DNA of 64,000 nt from Marilutibacter chinensis (GTDB lineage Bacteria > Pseudomonadota > Gammaproteobacteria > Xanthomonadales > Xanthomonadaceae): contig NZ_JAKJPO010000001.1 in assembly GCF_021725675.1 (NCBI RefSeq), positions 558,001-622,000 of the forward strand, written 5' to 3'. A program made the position numbers and the translations under genes. The notes under the pieces were generated by a model that was not told where the DNA came from, did not search any database, and saw nothing but the letters and a program-made list of their open reading frames with translations. Below are positions 1 through 8,958 of this stretch, one piece after another (within the stretch, counting starts at the first letter, position 1; every line of letters starts with the position of its first letter).

Positions 1-1
1 C

Positions 2-460
2 GCCCAGCATCCCTCGGAAACCGATCAGCGCCTGATGGTGCGTATCGTGGCGTTCGCGCTGTACGCCCACGACCGGCTCGAGTTCGGCCGGGGCTTGAGC
101 AGCGAGGACGACCCGGATCTGTGGCAGCGCGACTACACCGGCGACGTCGACCTGTGGGTGGACCTCGGCCAGCCGGACGAATCGCGGATCAGGAAAGCCT
201 GCGCGCGGGCACGCCAGGTCGTGGTGATCAACTACAGCGGCCACGCGGCCGACATCTGGTGGACCCGGATCGCCGGCTCGCTGACCCGGTTGAAGAACCT
301 CACCGTGCTCGACCTGCGTCCCGACACGGTCGACGCGCTGGCGGCGATCGGCAAGCGCGGCATGCGCCTGCAGGCCCTGATCCAGGACGGCGAGCTGCAG
401 CTGATGAGCGATCAGGGCAGCGTCGCGTTGCGGCCGAACGTCCGCCTAGCGCCGCAGTGA
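2..460 (+). CDS. yaeQ: YaeQ family protein (5' end cut by window edge)
   Basis: The reading frame is open from base 2, so the visible 152 residues are the C-terminal part of a protein usually about 180 residues long. The first visible residues (AQHPSETDQRLMVR) fit the internal HPSE-type motif of YaeQ, so the ATG at 35 is internal and not the start. The later motif VVINYSGHAADIWW is also typical. YaeQ has a PD-(D/E)XK nuclease-like fold; its role is unsettled, and older reports of suppressing loss of RfaH are the only functional link I know. It ends 4 bases before the following flavoprotein gene, so the two are probably cotranscribed. Confidence 0.88.
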   Translation, partial: AQHPSETDQRLMVRIVAFALYAHDRLEFGRGLSSEDDPDLWQRDYTGDVDLWVDLGQPDESRIRKACARARQVVVINYSGHAADIWWTRIAGSLTRLKNLTVLDLRPDTVDALAAIGKRGMRLQALIQDGELQLMSDQGSVALRPNVRLAPQ

Positions 461-464
461 GCGC

Positions 465-1673
465 ATGACCGCAGTCGCGCATGGCCATCACGACGTGCTG
501 GTGGTCGGCGGCGGTGCCGCCGGCCTGATGTGCGCATTGACCGCGGGCCAGCGCGGGTTGCGGGTGGCGGTCGTCGAACACGCGAACCGGGTCGGCAAGA
601 AGATCCTGATGTCCGGCGGCGGCCGCTGCAATTTCACCAACACAGGCACCTCGCCGGCTAACTACCTGTCGGCCAATCCGCATTACTGCAAATCGGCGCT
701 GGCGCGCTACACGCCCTGGCACTTCATCGAGATGGTCGAGCGGCACCGGATCGCCTGGCATGAGAAGGAGCTCGGCCAGCTGTTCTGCGACGTTTCGAGC
801 AAGCTGATCGTGAAGATGCTGCTCGACGAATGCGACGCCGCTGGCGTACGCATCCACACCTCGTGCGCGATCGAGCGGGTCTCGCTCGACGACGACGGCC
901 GCTACCGGCTGAAGACCACCCATGGCGACATGTCCGCACCGCGGCTGGTGGTCGCCTGCGGCGGGCTGTCGATACCGAGCATGGGCGCAACCGGCTTCGG
1001 TTACGAGCTGGCCCGCCGGTTCGGTCACGAGGTGCTGCCCACCCGCGCCGGGCTGGTACCGCTGACCCTCAGCGGCAAGCACCTGGAGCGCATGGACGGC
1101 CTCAGCGGCGTGTCGTTGCCGGTGACCGCGCACAGCAACGGCCAGTCGTTCACCAACGCGATGCTGGTGACCCATCGCGGCATCAGCGGTCCGGCGATCC
1201 TGCAGATCTCCTCGTACTGGCAGCCCGGCGACGCACTGCATCTGGACCTTCTGCCCGGCGAGGACGCGCTGGAGTGGCTGCAGCGCCAGCAGGCCGCACG
1301 CCCGGCCGCCGAGCTGCAGACCGTGCTGTCGGAGGCGATGCCGAAACGCTTTGCCCAGCGGCTGTGCGAGGTCTGGCTACCGGGTCGCGCGTCCCATCGG
1401 CCGATGCGCCAGCTCGATCCGGCGCAGTTGAAAGCCATCGCCGGAATCATCGGCGCGTGGCCGCTGGTCGCCAGCGGCACCGAGGGTTACCGAACCGCCG
1501 AGGTGACCCTGGGCGGCGTCGATACCGACGGCCTGTCCTCGCAGACGATGGAATCGCGCCGGGTGCCGGGGCTGTACTTCATCGGCGAGGTCGTCGACGT
1601 CACCGGCTGGCTGGGCGGATACAACTTCCAGTGGGCCTGGGCCTCGGGCCACGCCGCGGGCATGGCGGCATGA
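465..1673 (+). CDS. HI0933/YhiN-type NAD(P)/FAD-dependent oxidoreductase
   Basis: This 402-residue protein begins with a dinucleotide-binding GGGAAGLMCA motif near residue 17, followed by the family signature GKKILMSGGGRCNFTN near residue 45 and a C-terminal FAD motif (GWLGGYNFQWAWASG) near residue 383. These are hallmarks of the HI0933-like flavoproteins, often named aminoacetone oxidase family or BaiN/RdsA-like. The electron donor is probably NAD(P)H; the substrate is unknown. The ATG at 465 lies 4 bases after the yaeQ stop, which suggests one transcript. A second member of the same superfamily lies at 7665-8918. The family assignment is firm; physiological substrate assignments in databases are mostly transferred by homology. 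Confidence 0.92.
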   Translation: MTAVAHGHHDVLVVGGGAAGLMCALTAGQRGLRVAVVEHANRVGKKILMSGGGRCNFTNTGTSPANYLSANPHYCKSALARYTPWHFIEMVERHRIAWHEKELGQLFCDVSSKLIVKMLLDECDAAGVRIHTSCAIERVSLDDDGRYRLKTTHGDMSAPRLVVACGGLSIPSMGATGFGYELARRFGHEVLPTRAGLVPLTLSGKHLERMDGLSGVSLPVTAHSNGQSFTNAMLVTHRGISGPAILQISSYWQPGDALHLDLLPGEDALEWLQRQQAARPAAELQTVLSEAMPKRFAQRLCEVWLPGRASHRPMRQLDPAQLKAIAGIIGAWPLVASGTEGYRTAEVTLGGVDTDGLSSQTMESRRVPGLYFIGEVVDVTGWLGGYNFQWAWASGHAAGMAA

Positions 1674-1749
1674 CCGCACCGTTCCTGCACCGCTGCGCAC
1701 GCAGACCGGGACCGGCCGCCCGGTCCGGATCGAAAAGGCCCGCGCCGGC

Positions 1750-3570
1750 TCAGCCCTTCACCGCCCCTTCCATCGACGTGATGCAGTACCTGTTCCGCCC
1801 CGCCTTCTTGGCGCTGTAAAGGGCGCCATCCGCGGACGACATCAGCGTCTTGGCATCGACGGATGCATGGGTGTAGGCGATGCCGATGCTGGTGGTGATC
1901 TTCAATGTCGTCCCGTCCACCGCGATGGGGACGGCCATCGCCTCGACCAGCTTTCGCGCGATCGCCTCGGCCGCGTCCGGAACGGCAGCATCCTCGACCA
2001 CGACCACGAACTCGTCGCCGCCGATGCGGGCCGGCAGGTCGATCGCCCGCACGTTCTCCCGCAACCGCCGGGCGAACGCGCACAGGACCTCGTCGCCCAC
2101 TTCATGGCCGTAGGTATCGTTGATGCCCTTGAAGTGATCGACATCGAGATAGATCAGGGCCAGCGGATGCCCATGCCGGCGCAGACGCTTGAGCGCGAGC
2201 GAAATGCGTTCGTCGAACTGCCGCCGGTTGGCCAGGCCGGTCAAGGCGTCGACGCGGACCAGGCGCTCGAGTTCGCGCCGGCTTTCCTCCAGCGCCTGCT
2301 CGGCGACGACCCGGCTGGTGACGTCGCGCGCAGCCGAGATGATGTCGAACTCGCCCTTGCGGTCGATGCTGGGGATCGGCTGCGTCACCGCCTCCACCCA
2401 GATGTAGTGGCCGTCCTTGTGGCGCACGCGGTACATGTCCATCCTCGCCCTGCCCGAGGCGACGACATCGGCCATCGCCTCGGACTGATGGTCGCGGTCC
2501 TCCGGATGCATCAGGCTCCAGCGCGAACCGAGCATCTCGGCCGGTTCCCAGCCGAGCATGTCCCTCGCCGATGGCGAGACATACAGCCGCTCGCCATCGG
2601 GGCGCATCCGCACCACGAGATCGTGCGAGAAGTCGGCGAGCAGCCTGTAGCGGTGCTCGCTGTCGCGCAGGCGTGCCGTCAGCCGTTTGCGCTCGCCCAT
2701 CGCCAGGGCCACCGGGATGATCATCAGGCACCCCCCGGCGATGTACAGCTGCAGCAGCGCGATGCGCTCCGGCGCACCGATGCCCTCCAGCGCCCACAAG
2801 GGACCGTATCCCATCGCCGTCAGGACGCTGCCGATCACCGCGAGCAGGATCACACCGACGGCCACACCGGCAAAACCGTGCCGGAATGCACCGAGCAACA
2901 GCGGCGGATAGGCGAGGAATAGCAGTGGGTACCTGAAGAAGAACACGGTGAAGGCGACCGCCGACAGCAACAGCATGATGCCGATGAAGCTGCCGCGCTT
3001 CCTTCCCGACAGTGCGAGCGACTGCAATCCCTCGCGATGGACGACGAGCGTCGTCGTGGCGAATATCACCATCCCGACTACATGCGCGGCGTACCAGCTG
3101 AACAGATCACGCAGGAAAGAGCCCTCATACACCACGACGGCGGTCGCGGCGGCGAGCACCCCCGACACCGCGCAGGCCGCCAGCGTACTGCTCGTCGCGA
3201 TGCCACCCAACCTGATCCATTGCCGCGCATCGCCCACGTCCGGCACGAGCCGCCTGACGAACCCGGCGACGATCAGCACTTCGACGACGTTGCTCGCGCC
3301 GATGGCGGCGGCATACGCCACCGGATCTCCGGACAGCAGGTGGGCAACGACGTCGGCCGCCAGTCCCGTCGCGACGTAGCCCGGCCACAGGCGCGTCGGC
3401 CTGGACAGCAACCAGCCGGTGAGGATGCCGTTGCCGATCCAGATCGCGGACAACTCGCCGGGCGCGCGCACCAGCGCCAGGAGCAGCCATGCGCTCGCCC
3501 CGACAAGGAACGCCAGCAACAGGCGATCCAGCCACAGACGTTTCCGCGTCAGCGTCGGCGAATGATCCAT
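1750..3570 (-). CDS. MASE1-PAS-GGDEF diguanylate cyclase
   Basis: This 606-residue protein should make cyclic di-GMP from two GTP at the inner membrane. The first roughly 300 residues are a MASE1-type set of membrane helices. A PAS domain follows (about 305-425, with HPEDRD and a PAC-like segment ending near IWVEAVTQPI), then a GGDEF domain with the intact motif RIGGDEF at about 515-521. An inhibitory I-site (RAID, exactly five residues before GGDEF) is present, so product feedback is expected. I chose the ATG at 3570 because GGAG lies 10 bases upstream; a longer frame to 3696 would translate a pure G/C tract and gives unnatural Gly/Pro/Arg repeats. No EAL domain is visible. Confidence 0.93.
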   Translation of the reverse strand: MDHSPTLTRKRLWLDRLLLAFLVGASAWLLLALVRAPGELSAIWIGNGILTGWLLSRPTRLWPGYVATGLAADVVAHLLSGDPVAYAAAIGASNVVEVLIVAGFVRRLVPDVGDARQWIRLGGIATSSTLAACAVSGVLAAATAVVVYEGSFLRDLFSWYAAHVVGMVIFATTTLVVHREGLQSLALSGRKRGSFIGIMLLLSAVAFTVFFFRYPLLFLAYPPLLLGAFRHGFAGVAVGVILLAVIGSVLTAMGYGPLWALEGIGAPERIALLQLYIAGGCLMIIPVALAMGERKRLTARLRDSEHRYRLLADFSHDLVVRMRPDGERLYVSPSARDMLGWEPAEMLGSRWSLMHPEDRDHQSEAMADVVASGRARMDMYRVRHKDGHYIWVEAVTQPIPSIDRKGEFDIISAARDVTSRVVAEQALEESRRELERLVRVDALTGLANRRQFDERISLALKRLRRHGHPLALIYLDVDHFKGINDTYGHEVGDEVLCAFARRLRENVRAIDLPARIGGDEFVVVVEDAAVPDAAEAIARKLVEAMAVPIAVDGTTLKITTSIGIAYTHASVDAKTLMSSADGALYSAKKAGRNRYCITSMEGAVKG

Positions 3571-3943
3571 CACGGGCCGCTCCAGAGCCGATCCTGGTCG
3601 CGGGGGGGCGCCCCGGGGGGCCCCGGGGGGGCGCCCCCCCCGGGGCAGGCCGCACCATGATGCCCCCGGGGCCGGTGACGCGATGTCAACGCGCATTCAC
3701 GCAGGTCCATGATCCGGTTCCGGACAGCTGGCGAGATCCGGCGATGTCGACCGATCTCCATGCAGTGGCGTGGAACGCTCCGGATTCCGGCCGGGATACG
3801 GCCCGATCCCGCGGACGGGAAAATGCCTCGTGCCGGTCCCCGCTGCGGCGTCTCCTTCCCCTGCCACCGCTCCGGTCGCGGGATGGCGCGGCGACGGCTC
3901 CTAGATTAACGTTCGATCCAGCCAACAGGGATCGAAAGCATCG
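3571..3943. other. Intergenic region with pure G/C tract
   Basis: These 373 bases separate the start of the diguanylate cyclase (leftward) from the start of the sterol desaturase-like gene (rightward), so both promoters should lie here. Apart from the G/C tract at 3600-3647 I recognise no operator or confident -10/-35 pair. TTAACGTTCGATC just before 3944 is AT-richer than its surroundings and may belong to the rightward promoter. Confidence 0.5.
3600..3647. repeat. 48-base tract made only of G and C
   Basis: Runs of 4 to 8 G or C alternate with no A or T for about 48 bases, and the tract is largely self-complementary (for example GGGGGGCGCC against its complement). It sits about 30 bases upstream of the diguanylate cyclase start and so would be in its leader. 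It may form a very stable hairpin, vary in length by slippage, or partly be a sequencing or assembly artefact. Confidence 0.7.
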
Positions 3944-5107
3944 ATGACCGCCCGGATGGAACGCAATCCACGCTCGTGGTTCGCCTGGCTTTCCGCGGGA
4001 CTCGGCCTGTCGGCCCTGCTCGGCGTGTTGTGCTTCCATTTCCCCGAACTGCTGACCAGTCGCGATTTCCGGGCGGTCTACAGCGAAGACTTCGCCCGCC
4101 GCCTGTTGCTGTTCGGGCTGGTGATGGCATTCGCACTCGGAACCCTGGCGATCCTGCGCAACCGCAACAAGCGGGTCGCGCTGGTCGGGGTCGGCAGCGC
4201 GGCGCTGGCGGTGCTGCTCGGCGGGGCGACGGTGCACTTCGATCCGATCGAGTCCACGCCGTTCTCGCTGGGGCTGGACTGGTTCGTGATCTCGCTGTTC
4301 TTCTCGGCGCTGGTCTTCATCCCGATCGAGCGGATGCTGCCGGTGCGCTCGAAATCGCCGCTGCGGCCGGAATGGCGGACCGACCTGGCCTATTTCTTCA
4401 TGAGCCACGTACTGGTGCAGTTCCTGCTGATCGCGGTGACGGCGTCGACCTCGGCGATCGCGGCGCTGGCCGTGTTCCCGGCGCTCAAGGCCGCGATCCA
4501 GTCGTGGCCGGTCTGGCTGCAGTTCCTGCTCGCGGTACTGGTCGCCGACATGGCCCAGGCGCTGCTGCACCGGGCCTATCACAAGCTGCCCTGGCTCTGG
4601 CGCTTCCATGCGGTGCACCATTCGAGCCGGCACATGGACTGGCTGGCAGGCTCCCGCATCCGCCTGGTCGAAATCGTGCTCACCCGCAGCGCGGTGCTGC
4701 TGCCGCTGGTGGTGCTCGGCTTCTCGGCCGAGGCGGTCAACGGCTACGTGATCCTGGTCGGACTCCAGGCGGTACTCGCGCACGCCAACCTGCGCACGGA
4801 TTTCGGCTGGCTCGAATACCTGCTGGTCACGCCGCGCTATCACCACTGGCACCACGCCCGGCACATCGACTACATCGACACCAACTATGCGATCCACCTG
4901 CCGCTGGTGGACATGCTGATGGGCACCTTCCGCCGTCCGCCACGTGGCCAATGGCCGGAGGAGTACGGAGTGATGAAGCTGGAGACGGTGCCGCGCGGGT
5001 TCTGGGCCCAGGGGCTGATGCCGTTCTCGCCGCGCAAGGTATTCGCGGACTTCGTCGGCCGCGAGCGACCTGCCGCGCTGCAGGCCGATCGGGGACACGG
5101 CGACTGA
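3944..5107 (+). CDS. Sterol desaturase / fatty acid hydroxylase family membrane protein
   Basis: This 387-residue integral membrane protein carries the histidine boxes of the di-iron fatty acid hydroxylase superfamily: HRAYH near residue 209, HAVHHSS near 223, and YHHWHHARHID near 304-310. Several hydrophobic segments precede the boxes (about 13-33, 48-68, 75-95, 110-130, 145-200). Members hydroxylate or desaturate sterols, carotenoids or lipids using O2; the substrate here cannot be told. The start at 3944 is not supported by a strong ribosome site, and the ATG at 3956 is possible. It is divergent from the diguanylate cyclase and followed by a convergent gene. Confidence 0.9.
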   Translation: MTARMERNPRSWFAWLSAGLGLSALLGVLCFHFPELLTSRDFRAVYSEDFARRLLLFGLVMAFALGTLAILRNRNKRVALVGVGSAALAVLLGGATVHFDPIESTPFSLGLDWFVISLFFSALVFIPIERMLPVRSKSPLRPEWRTDLAYFFMSHVLVQFLLIAVTASTSAIAALAVFPALKAAIQSWPVWLQFLLAVLVADMAQALLHRAYHKLPWLWRFHAVHHSSRHMDWLAGSRIRLVEIVLTRSAVLLPLVVLGFSAEAVNGYVILVGLQAVLAHANLRTDFGWLEYLLVTPRYHHWHHARHIDYIDTNYAIHLPLVDMLMGTFRRPPRGQWPEEYGVMKLETVPRGFWAQGLMPFSPRKVFADFVGRERPAALQADRGHGD

Positions 5108-5208
5108 CGGCGGGCAGGATCGCGCGCGTCACCGGCGCAGCAGCGGCCGAACGCCCGCCTTCTCGGGTTCCAGGCCACACCGCGAAGCGATAGCGGTTCG
5201 AACACGTT

Positions 5209-5688
5209 TCAGGCATCGCCCAGGGCAACGCCCAGTCGCTCCTGGCCTTCCCGTGGCCAGCAGGCTTCGCTGTCGTAGTGCCCTTCCGCGGCCGGTACGT
5301 CCGATGGAAGTACGACCCAGGGCAGCTTCGATCGCGTGAAACAATGCGCTCCAGGCGTCAGTCTGCCCGGCTGATCCAATGTGCCTGTGAAGACAAGCGC
5401 TACGCGCGTGCCAAGATCGGGATGATGGCTCCACAGGGCAATGCCGCATTCTGGGCAGCGCAGGAGCGTCTGCGTGCGACCGGTGTCGGTGGGCACCACG
5501 CAGGCTCGCGGATCGCCGCTAAGCAGAGTTATCCGCTTCATCTCGATGATCGCGTTGACAGCGAACGCGCTGCCGGAAATACGCTGGCATTCCGTGCAGT
5601 GGCAGCAGTGCACGAAGATCGGTGCACGGGTGAGCCGATACCGGACTGCACCGCAGATGCAGCCCCCCTCGAAGACGCCGTCGATCAT
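5209..5688 (-). CDS. GFA (glutathione-dependent formaldehyde-activating/CENP-V type) zinc protein
   Basis: A 159-residue protein with the GFA cysteine pattern: GGCICGAVRY near the N-terminus, HCCHCTECQ near residue 30, and RCPECG near residue 77, which together bind zinc. The family is named for S-hydroxymethylglutathione formation, but most members have no shown activity, so function is open. The start is ambiguous: an 18-base unit carrying both a GAGGAG ribosome site and an ATG is duplicated in tandem, so translation could start at 5688 or at 5703/5706, adding MARRD-type residues. I chose 5688 because its residues match the usual short lead before the first cysteine. Confidence 0.85.
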   Translation of the reverse strand: MIDGVFEGGCICGAVRYRLTRAPIFVHCCHCTECQRISGSAFAVNAIIEMKRITLLSGDPRACVVPTDTGRTQTLLRCPECGIALWSHHPDLGTRVALVFTGTLDQPGRLTPGAHCFTRSKLPWVVLPSDVPAAEGHYDSEACWPREGQERLGVALGDA

Positions 5689-5719
5689 GTCTCTCCTCGC
5701 CATCATGTCTCTCCTCGCC
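5684..5719 (-). repeat. Tandem 18-base duplication of a ribosome site plus start codon
   Basis: The unit GGCGAGGAGAGACATGAT (minus strand) occurs twice without a gap, at 5702-5719 and 5684-5701. Each copy has a GAGGAG ribosome site and its own ATG, and the 18-base length keeps both starts in frame with the GFA gene. Confidence 0.9.
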
Positions 5720-5863
5720 AAGTAAGGATGTCCCGGAACGACGATCCGGAACGGCTCGATTCGACATCCGCTCCGGAAGAGCCTGGACGTGCGACAGCCC
5801 CGGGAGAGGTCGGGCATCCCGCTCCGGCAGCATCGATGACGGGCGGAGCCCGCGGAACCCGGA

Positions 5864-7546
5864 TCAGTCCGTCTGCTTCTCTGCCGGCGGCACCAGCCTC
5901 AGGTGGTGGAAGTCGAAGCTGAAGTCGGTCAGCGGCGATATCGCCTCCATCCGCGCTTCGCGGATCTTGCCGTCGGGGTCGAGTGCGAAGCTTACGAAGG
6001 CATCCGCATTCAACCAGCGCTCATCCCAGCGCACGATGAAGGTGTCGTGCTGCCAGTGTTCGAGCGACCCGCGCAGCGCCGGCGTATGCAGGAAGCGCAT
6101 CCGCAGCCGATCGTCGACCTGTTCGATCGCGACGTCGCCATACCAGCGATCGCGGTAGGTGGCGGCATAGCCGGCCAGCGGCAGCGATGGCCTCGATCCG
6201 GCGTCGCGCGCGGCCAGGTGTTTCTTCCAGTCTTCGGCGGCCTCGTCGCGATCCTTGGCCAGCGCGGCGGCGAAAGCCGCGTTCCAGTCGCTGGCCGGTG
6301 CGCCGAGCATCGCGTCCAGCGCACGCAGCGTGACTGCCTGGAAGGCGCTGCCGACCTCGGCGTTGGTCAGTACGACGATTCCGATGTCCCGTTCCGGCAC
6401 CAGGGTCAGACGCGAAACCATGCCGGGCCAGCCGCCGGTGTGCCAGACCAGCTTCTCGCCCCGGTAATCGCTCAGGTTCCAGCCCTCGCCGTAGCCGGAG
6501 AAGTTCGGCATCGCCGCCTGCAGCTCCGGCACCGGCGCCTTGCCGACCGCGCGCGGCGTCACCACCGTCCACATCGCCTGCTGGCGCTTTTCGCTGAACA
6601 GCCGCTGCTCGCTCCCGGCGGCGTCCCGATAGGTTCCGCCGGCCAGCTGCAGCCGCATCCAAAGACTCATGTCGTGGACGCTGGAGTACAGGCCGCCGGC
6701 GCCGGAGACGTTGGCCCATGCCATCCGCGGTGCGGGCTGCAGGTCCTTGAAGTCGGCCTTGGCATAGCCGGTAGCGACCTCGTCGCCGGCGCGCAGCGCA
6801 TCGCTGTTGAAGCGGGTCGCTTCCATGCCGAGCGGACCGAGGATGCGCTGCTGCAGGAACTGCCCGTACGATTGTCCGCTGGCCGCCTCGATCACCAGCT
6901 GGGCGACGCCGTAGAGAATGTTGTCGTAGGCATACTGGCCACGGAAACTGCCGTCGATCGGCACCTCGCGCAGGCGCCGGGCGACCTCCTCGGTGCTGTA
7001 GTCGGTGGTGGGCCAGTACAGCAGATCGCCTGCGCCCAGGCCCAGACCGCTGCGGTGGGCGAGCAGGTCGCGGATCCGCATCTCGCGGGTGATGTACGGA
7101 TCGGCCATGCGGAACCACGGCAGATGGTCGATCACCCGGTCGTCGAGCGAAAGCTCGCCCTCGTCGGCGAGGATCGACAGCGACGCGCTGGTGAAGGCCT
7201 TCGTGTTGGATGCGATCGCGAACAGCGTATGCGGCCCGACCGGCGTCCGCGTCTCCAGGTCGCGCAGGCCGTAGCCGCGTTCGAGCACGATCTCGCCGTC
7301 CTGGACGATCGCCACCGCGATGCCGGGCACATCGAAGGTCTCGCGGGTCTTCTCGACGAAGGCATCGAACCCGGCCAGTGCGGGCGGCACGGCCGCATCG
7401 GAGGCGATGACCGCATCCTGCGCCGATGCCGGCGGCAATGGCGCGAGCGCGACCGCCAGGGCCAGCGCCAGAATCCCCGCCGGCCGCTTCCACCCGCCGC
7501 CCATGCGAGGGCCCAGCCTGTCTTTGTCGCCTGCTGTCCGCTTCAT
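5864..7546 (-). CDS. Serine hydrolase, class C beta-lactamase/PBP4-like, exported
   Basis: This 560-residue protein has the three motifs of the beta-lactamase/transpeptidase-like fold: SNTK at residues 113-116 (nucleophile Ser113 and Lys116), a Tyr-Asp-Asn in QYAYDNILYG near 205, and HTGG near 400. A basic and then hydrophobic N-terminus (GGWKRPAGILALALAVALA, ending ASAQ) looks like a signal peptide, so it should act in the periplasm. The region after the catalytic domain, about 440-560, resembles the DUF3471-type tail found in such esterase/peptidase homologues. The start at 7546 has GAGGTGG upstream; the ATG at 7504 lacks one. Likely a D-aminopeptidase, esterase or carboxypeptidase-like enzyme; true beta-lactamase activity is not implied. 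Confidence 0.88.
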   Translation of the reverse strand: MKRTAGDKDRLGPRMGGGWKRPAGILALALAVALAPLPPASAQDAVIASDAAVPPALAGFDAFVEKTRETFDVPGIAVAIVQDGEIVLERGYGLRDLETRTPVGPHTLFAIASNTKAFTSASLSILADEGELSLDDRVIDHLPWFRMADPYITREMRIRDLLAHRSGLGLGAGDLLYWPTTDYSTEEVARRLREVPIDGSFRGQYAYDNILYGVAQLVIEAASGQSYGQFLQQRILGPLGMEATRFNSDALRAGDEVATGYAKADFKDLQPAPRMAWANVSGAGGLYSSVHDMSLWMRLQLAGGTYRDAAGSEQRLFSEKRQQAMWTVVTPRAVGKAPVPELQAAMPNFSGYGEGWNLSDYRGEKLVWHTGGWPGMVSRLTLVPERDIGIVVLTNAEVGSAFQAVTLRALDAMLGAPASDWNAAFAAALAKDRDEAAEDWKKHLAARDAGSRPSLPLAGYAATYRDRWYGDVAIEQVDDRLRMRFLHTPALRGSLEHWQHDTFIVRWDERWLNADAFVSFALDPDGKIREARMEAISPLTDFSFDFHHLRLVPPAEKQTD

Positions 7547-7664
7547 CCGCCACCTCGCTTCGTGCACAAGCGGCCGACGATACCGCAAGTCCACCGACGC
7601 GCCGGAGGGCCGGAAGTCGCATGGCATCATGTGCGCCCGCGCTCGCCGCCCACATCCCGATACG

Positions 7665-8918
7665 ATGCTTCCGGTCCCCTCGTCCCTGCCCGGCCTCGCC
7701 GTGATCGGCGGCGGCCCCGCCGGCCTGATGGCGGCCGAAGCCGCGCGCGCGGCCGACGTGGAGGTCGACCTGTTCGAGGCCAAGGGCTCGGTCGGCCGCA
7801 AGTTCCTGATCGCCGGCAAGGGCGGTCTGAACCTGACCCACGGCGAACCGCGGCCCCGATTCGACACCCGCTATCGCGAACGCGCGGCGGCGGTCGGCCG
7901 CTGGCTCGACGACTTCGATGCCGAAGCCCTGCGCGCGTGGGCCCGCGGGCTCGGCGTGGACACCTACGTCGGCAGCTCCGGACGGGTGTTCCCGGACGAC
8001 CGCAAGGCCGCGCCGCTGCTGCGCGGCTGGGTCCGGCGGCTGCGCGAACAGGGTGTGCGCTTCCATGTCCAGCATCGCTGGCTGGGCTGGAGTGACGCCG
8101 GTGCGCTGCGCTTCGAGACACCCGACGGCGAAACCGCGCACCATGCGAGCGCCACCGTGCTGGCGATGGGCGGTGGCAGCTGGCCGCAGCTCGGCTCCGA
8201 CGGCGGCTGGGTCGACGCGCTGCGCGGACGCGGCATCGACGTCGCCCCGCTGGAGCCGGCCAACTGCGGTTTCGACATCGGCTGGAGCGCGCACCTGGCC
8301 CGCCATGCCGGCGCACCGTTGAAGCCGGTGGTCGCGCACTGGCGCGACGACGAGGGCGAGCATGCGCTGCAGGGCGAATGCGTGCTGACCGCGACCGGGA
8401 TCGAAGGCAGCCTGGTCTATGCACTATCGGCCGGATTGCGCGAGGCGATCGCCCGTGACGGCGGCGCCGGCCTTGAACTCGACCTCGCCCCCGGCCGCAC
8501 GCTGGAGCGGCTGCGCGACGAGCTGGCCCGCCCGCGCGGCAAGCGCAGCCGCACCGAGCACCTGCGCCGCGCCAGCGGCCTGTGCGCGGCCAAGGCGGCG
8601 CTGGTGGTCGAAGTCCTCGGGCCCGGCATGCTCGACGATGCCGCACGGCTCGCAGCAACGATCAAGCGCCTGCCGCTTCGGTTGCGGCGTCCACGTCCGA
8701 TCGCCGAGGCGATCAGCAGCGCCGGCGGCGTACGCCTGGAGGGGCTCGACGACACGCTGATGCTGCGCTTTCCGCCCGGCCATGCCCCTTCGGGCGTTTT
8801 CTGCGCGGGCGAGATGCTCGACTGGGAAGCGCCGACCGGCGGCTATCTGCTGCAGGCCTGTTTCGCCAGCGGCCTGAAGGCCGGCCGTGGCGCGGTTGCA
8901 TGGCTACAGCAGTTCTGA
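7665..8918 (+). CDS. TIGR03862-type flavoprotein (HI0933 superfamily)
   Basis: The 417-residue product starts with a dinucleotide-binding motif (VIGGGPAGLMAAEAA, about residues 11-25), then GSVGRKFLIAGKGGLNLTH, the counterpart of the SGGGRCN motif in the other flavoprotein of this window but with a changed tail. The C-terminus has the FAD motif GGYLLQACFASG. This pattern fits the TIGR03862 group of the HI0933 superfamily, whose reaction is unknown. It is divergent from the serine hydrolase, with 118 bases between starts. The start at 7665 was preferred over upstream in-frame starts because those would overlap the divergent gene and add unrelated residues. Confidence 0.9.
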   Translation: MLPVPSSLPGLAVIGGGPAGLMAAEAARAADVEVDLFEAKGSVGRKFLIAGKGGLNLTHGEPRPRFDTRYRERAAAVGRWLDDFDAEALRAWARGLGVDTYVGSSGRVFPDDRKAAPLLRGWVRRLREQGVRFHVQHRWLGWSDAGALRFETPDGETAHHASATVLAMGGGSWPQLGSDGGWVDALRGRGIDVAPLEPANCGFDIGWSAHLARHAGAPLKPVVAHWRDDEGEHALQGECVLTATGIEGSLVYALSAGLREAIARDGGAGLELDLAPGRTLERLRDELARPRGKRSRTEHLRRASGLCAAKAALVVEVLGPGMLDDAARLAATIKRLPLRLRRPRPIAEAISSAGGVRLEGLDDTLMLRFPPGHAPSGVFCAGEMLDWEAPTGGYLLQACFASGLKAGRGAVAWLQQF

Positions 8919-8958
8919 AGGAACTGCTTTCCCAAAAAGCAGCCAGTCATGTGACCAG

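Noticed and set aside
5185..5215. GGTTCGAACACG near 5190, also T-loop-like
   Set aside because: No pairing stem or cloverleaf around it; it lies beyond the desaturase gene in unstructured sequence.
5864..7546. Calling the serine hydrolase an antibiotic-resistance AmpC enzyme
   Set aside because: The three motifs are shared by many esterases and peptidases, the protein is much longer than AmpC, and no AmpR-type regulator is adjacent.
5903..8095. A 730-codon plus-strand frame over the serine hydrolase and into the second flavoprotein
   Set aside because: Antisense shadow: the minus strand holds catalytic motifs in order, and the plus-strand product has no recognisable domain or ribosome site.
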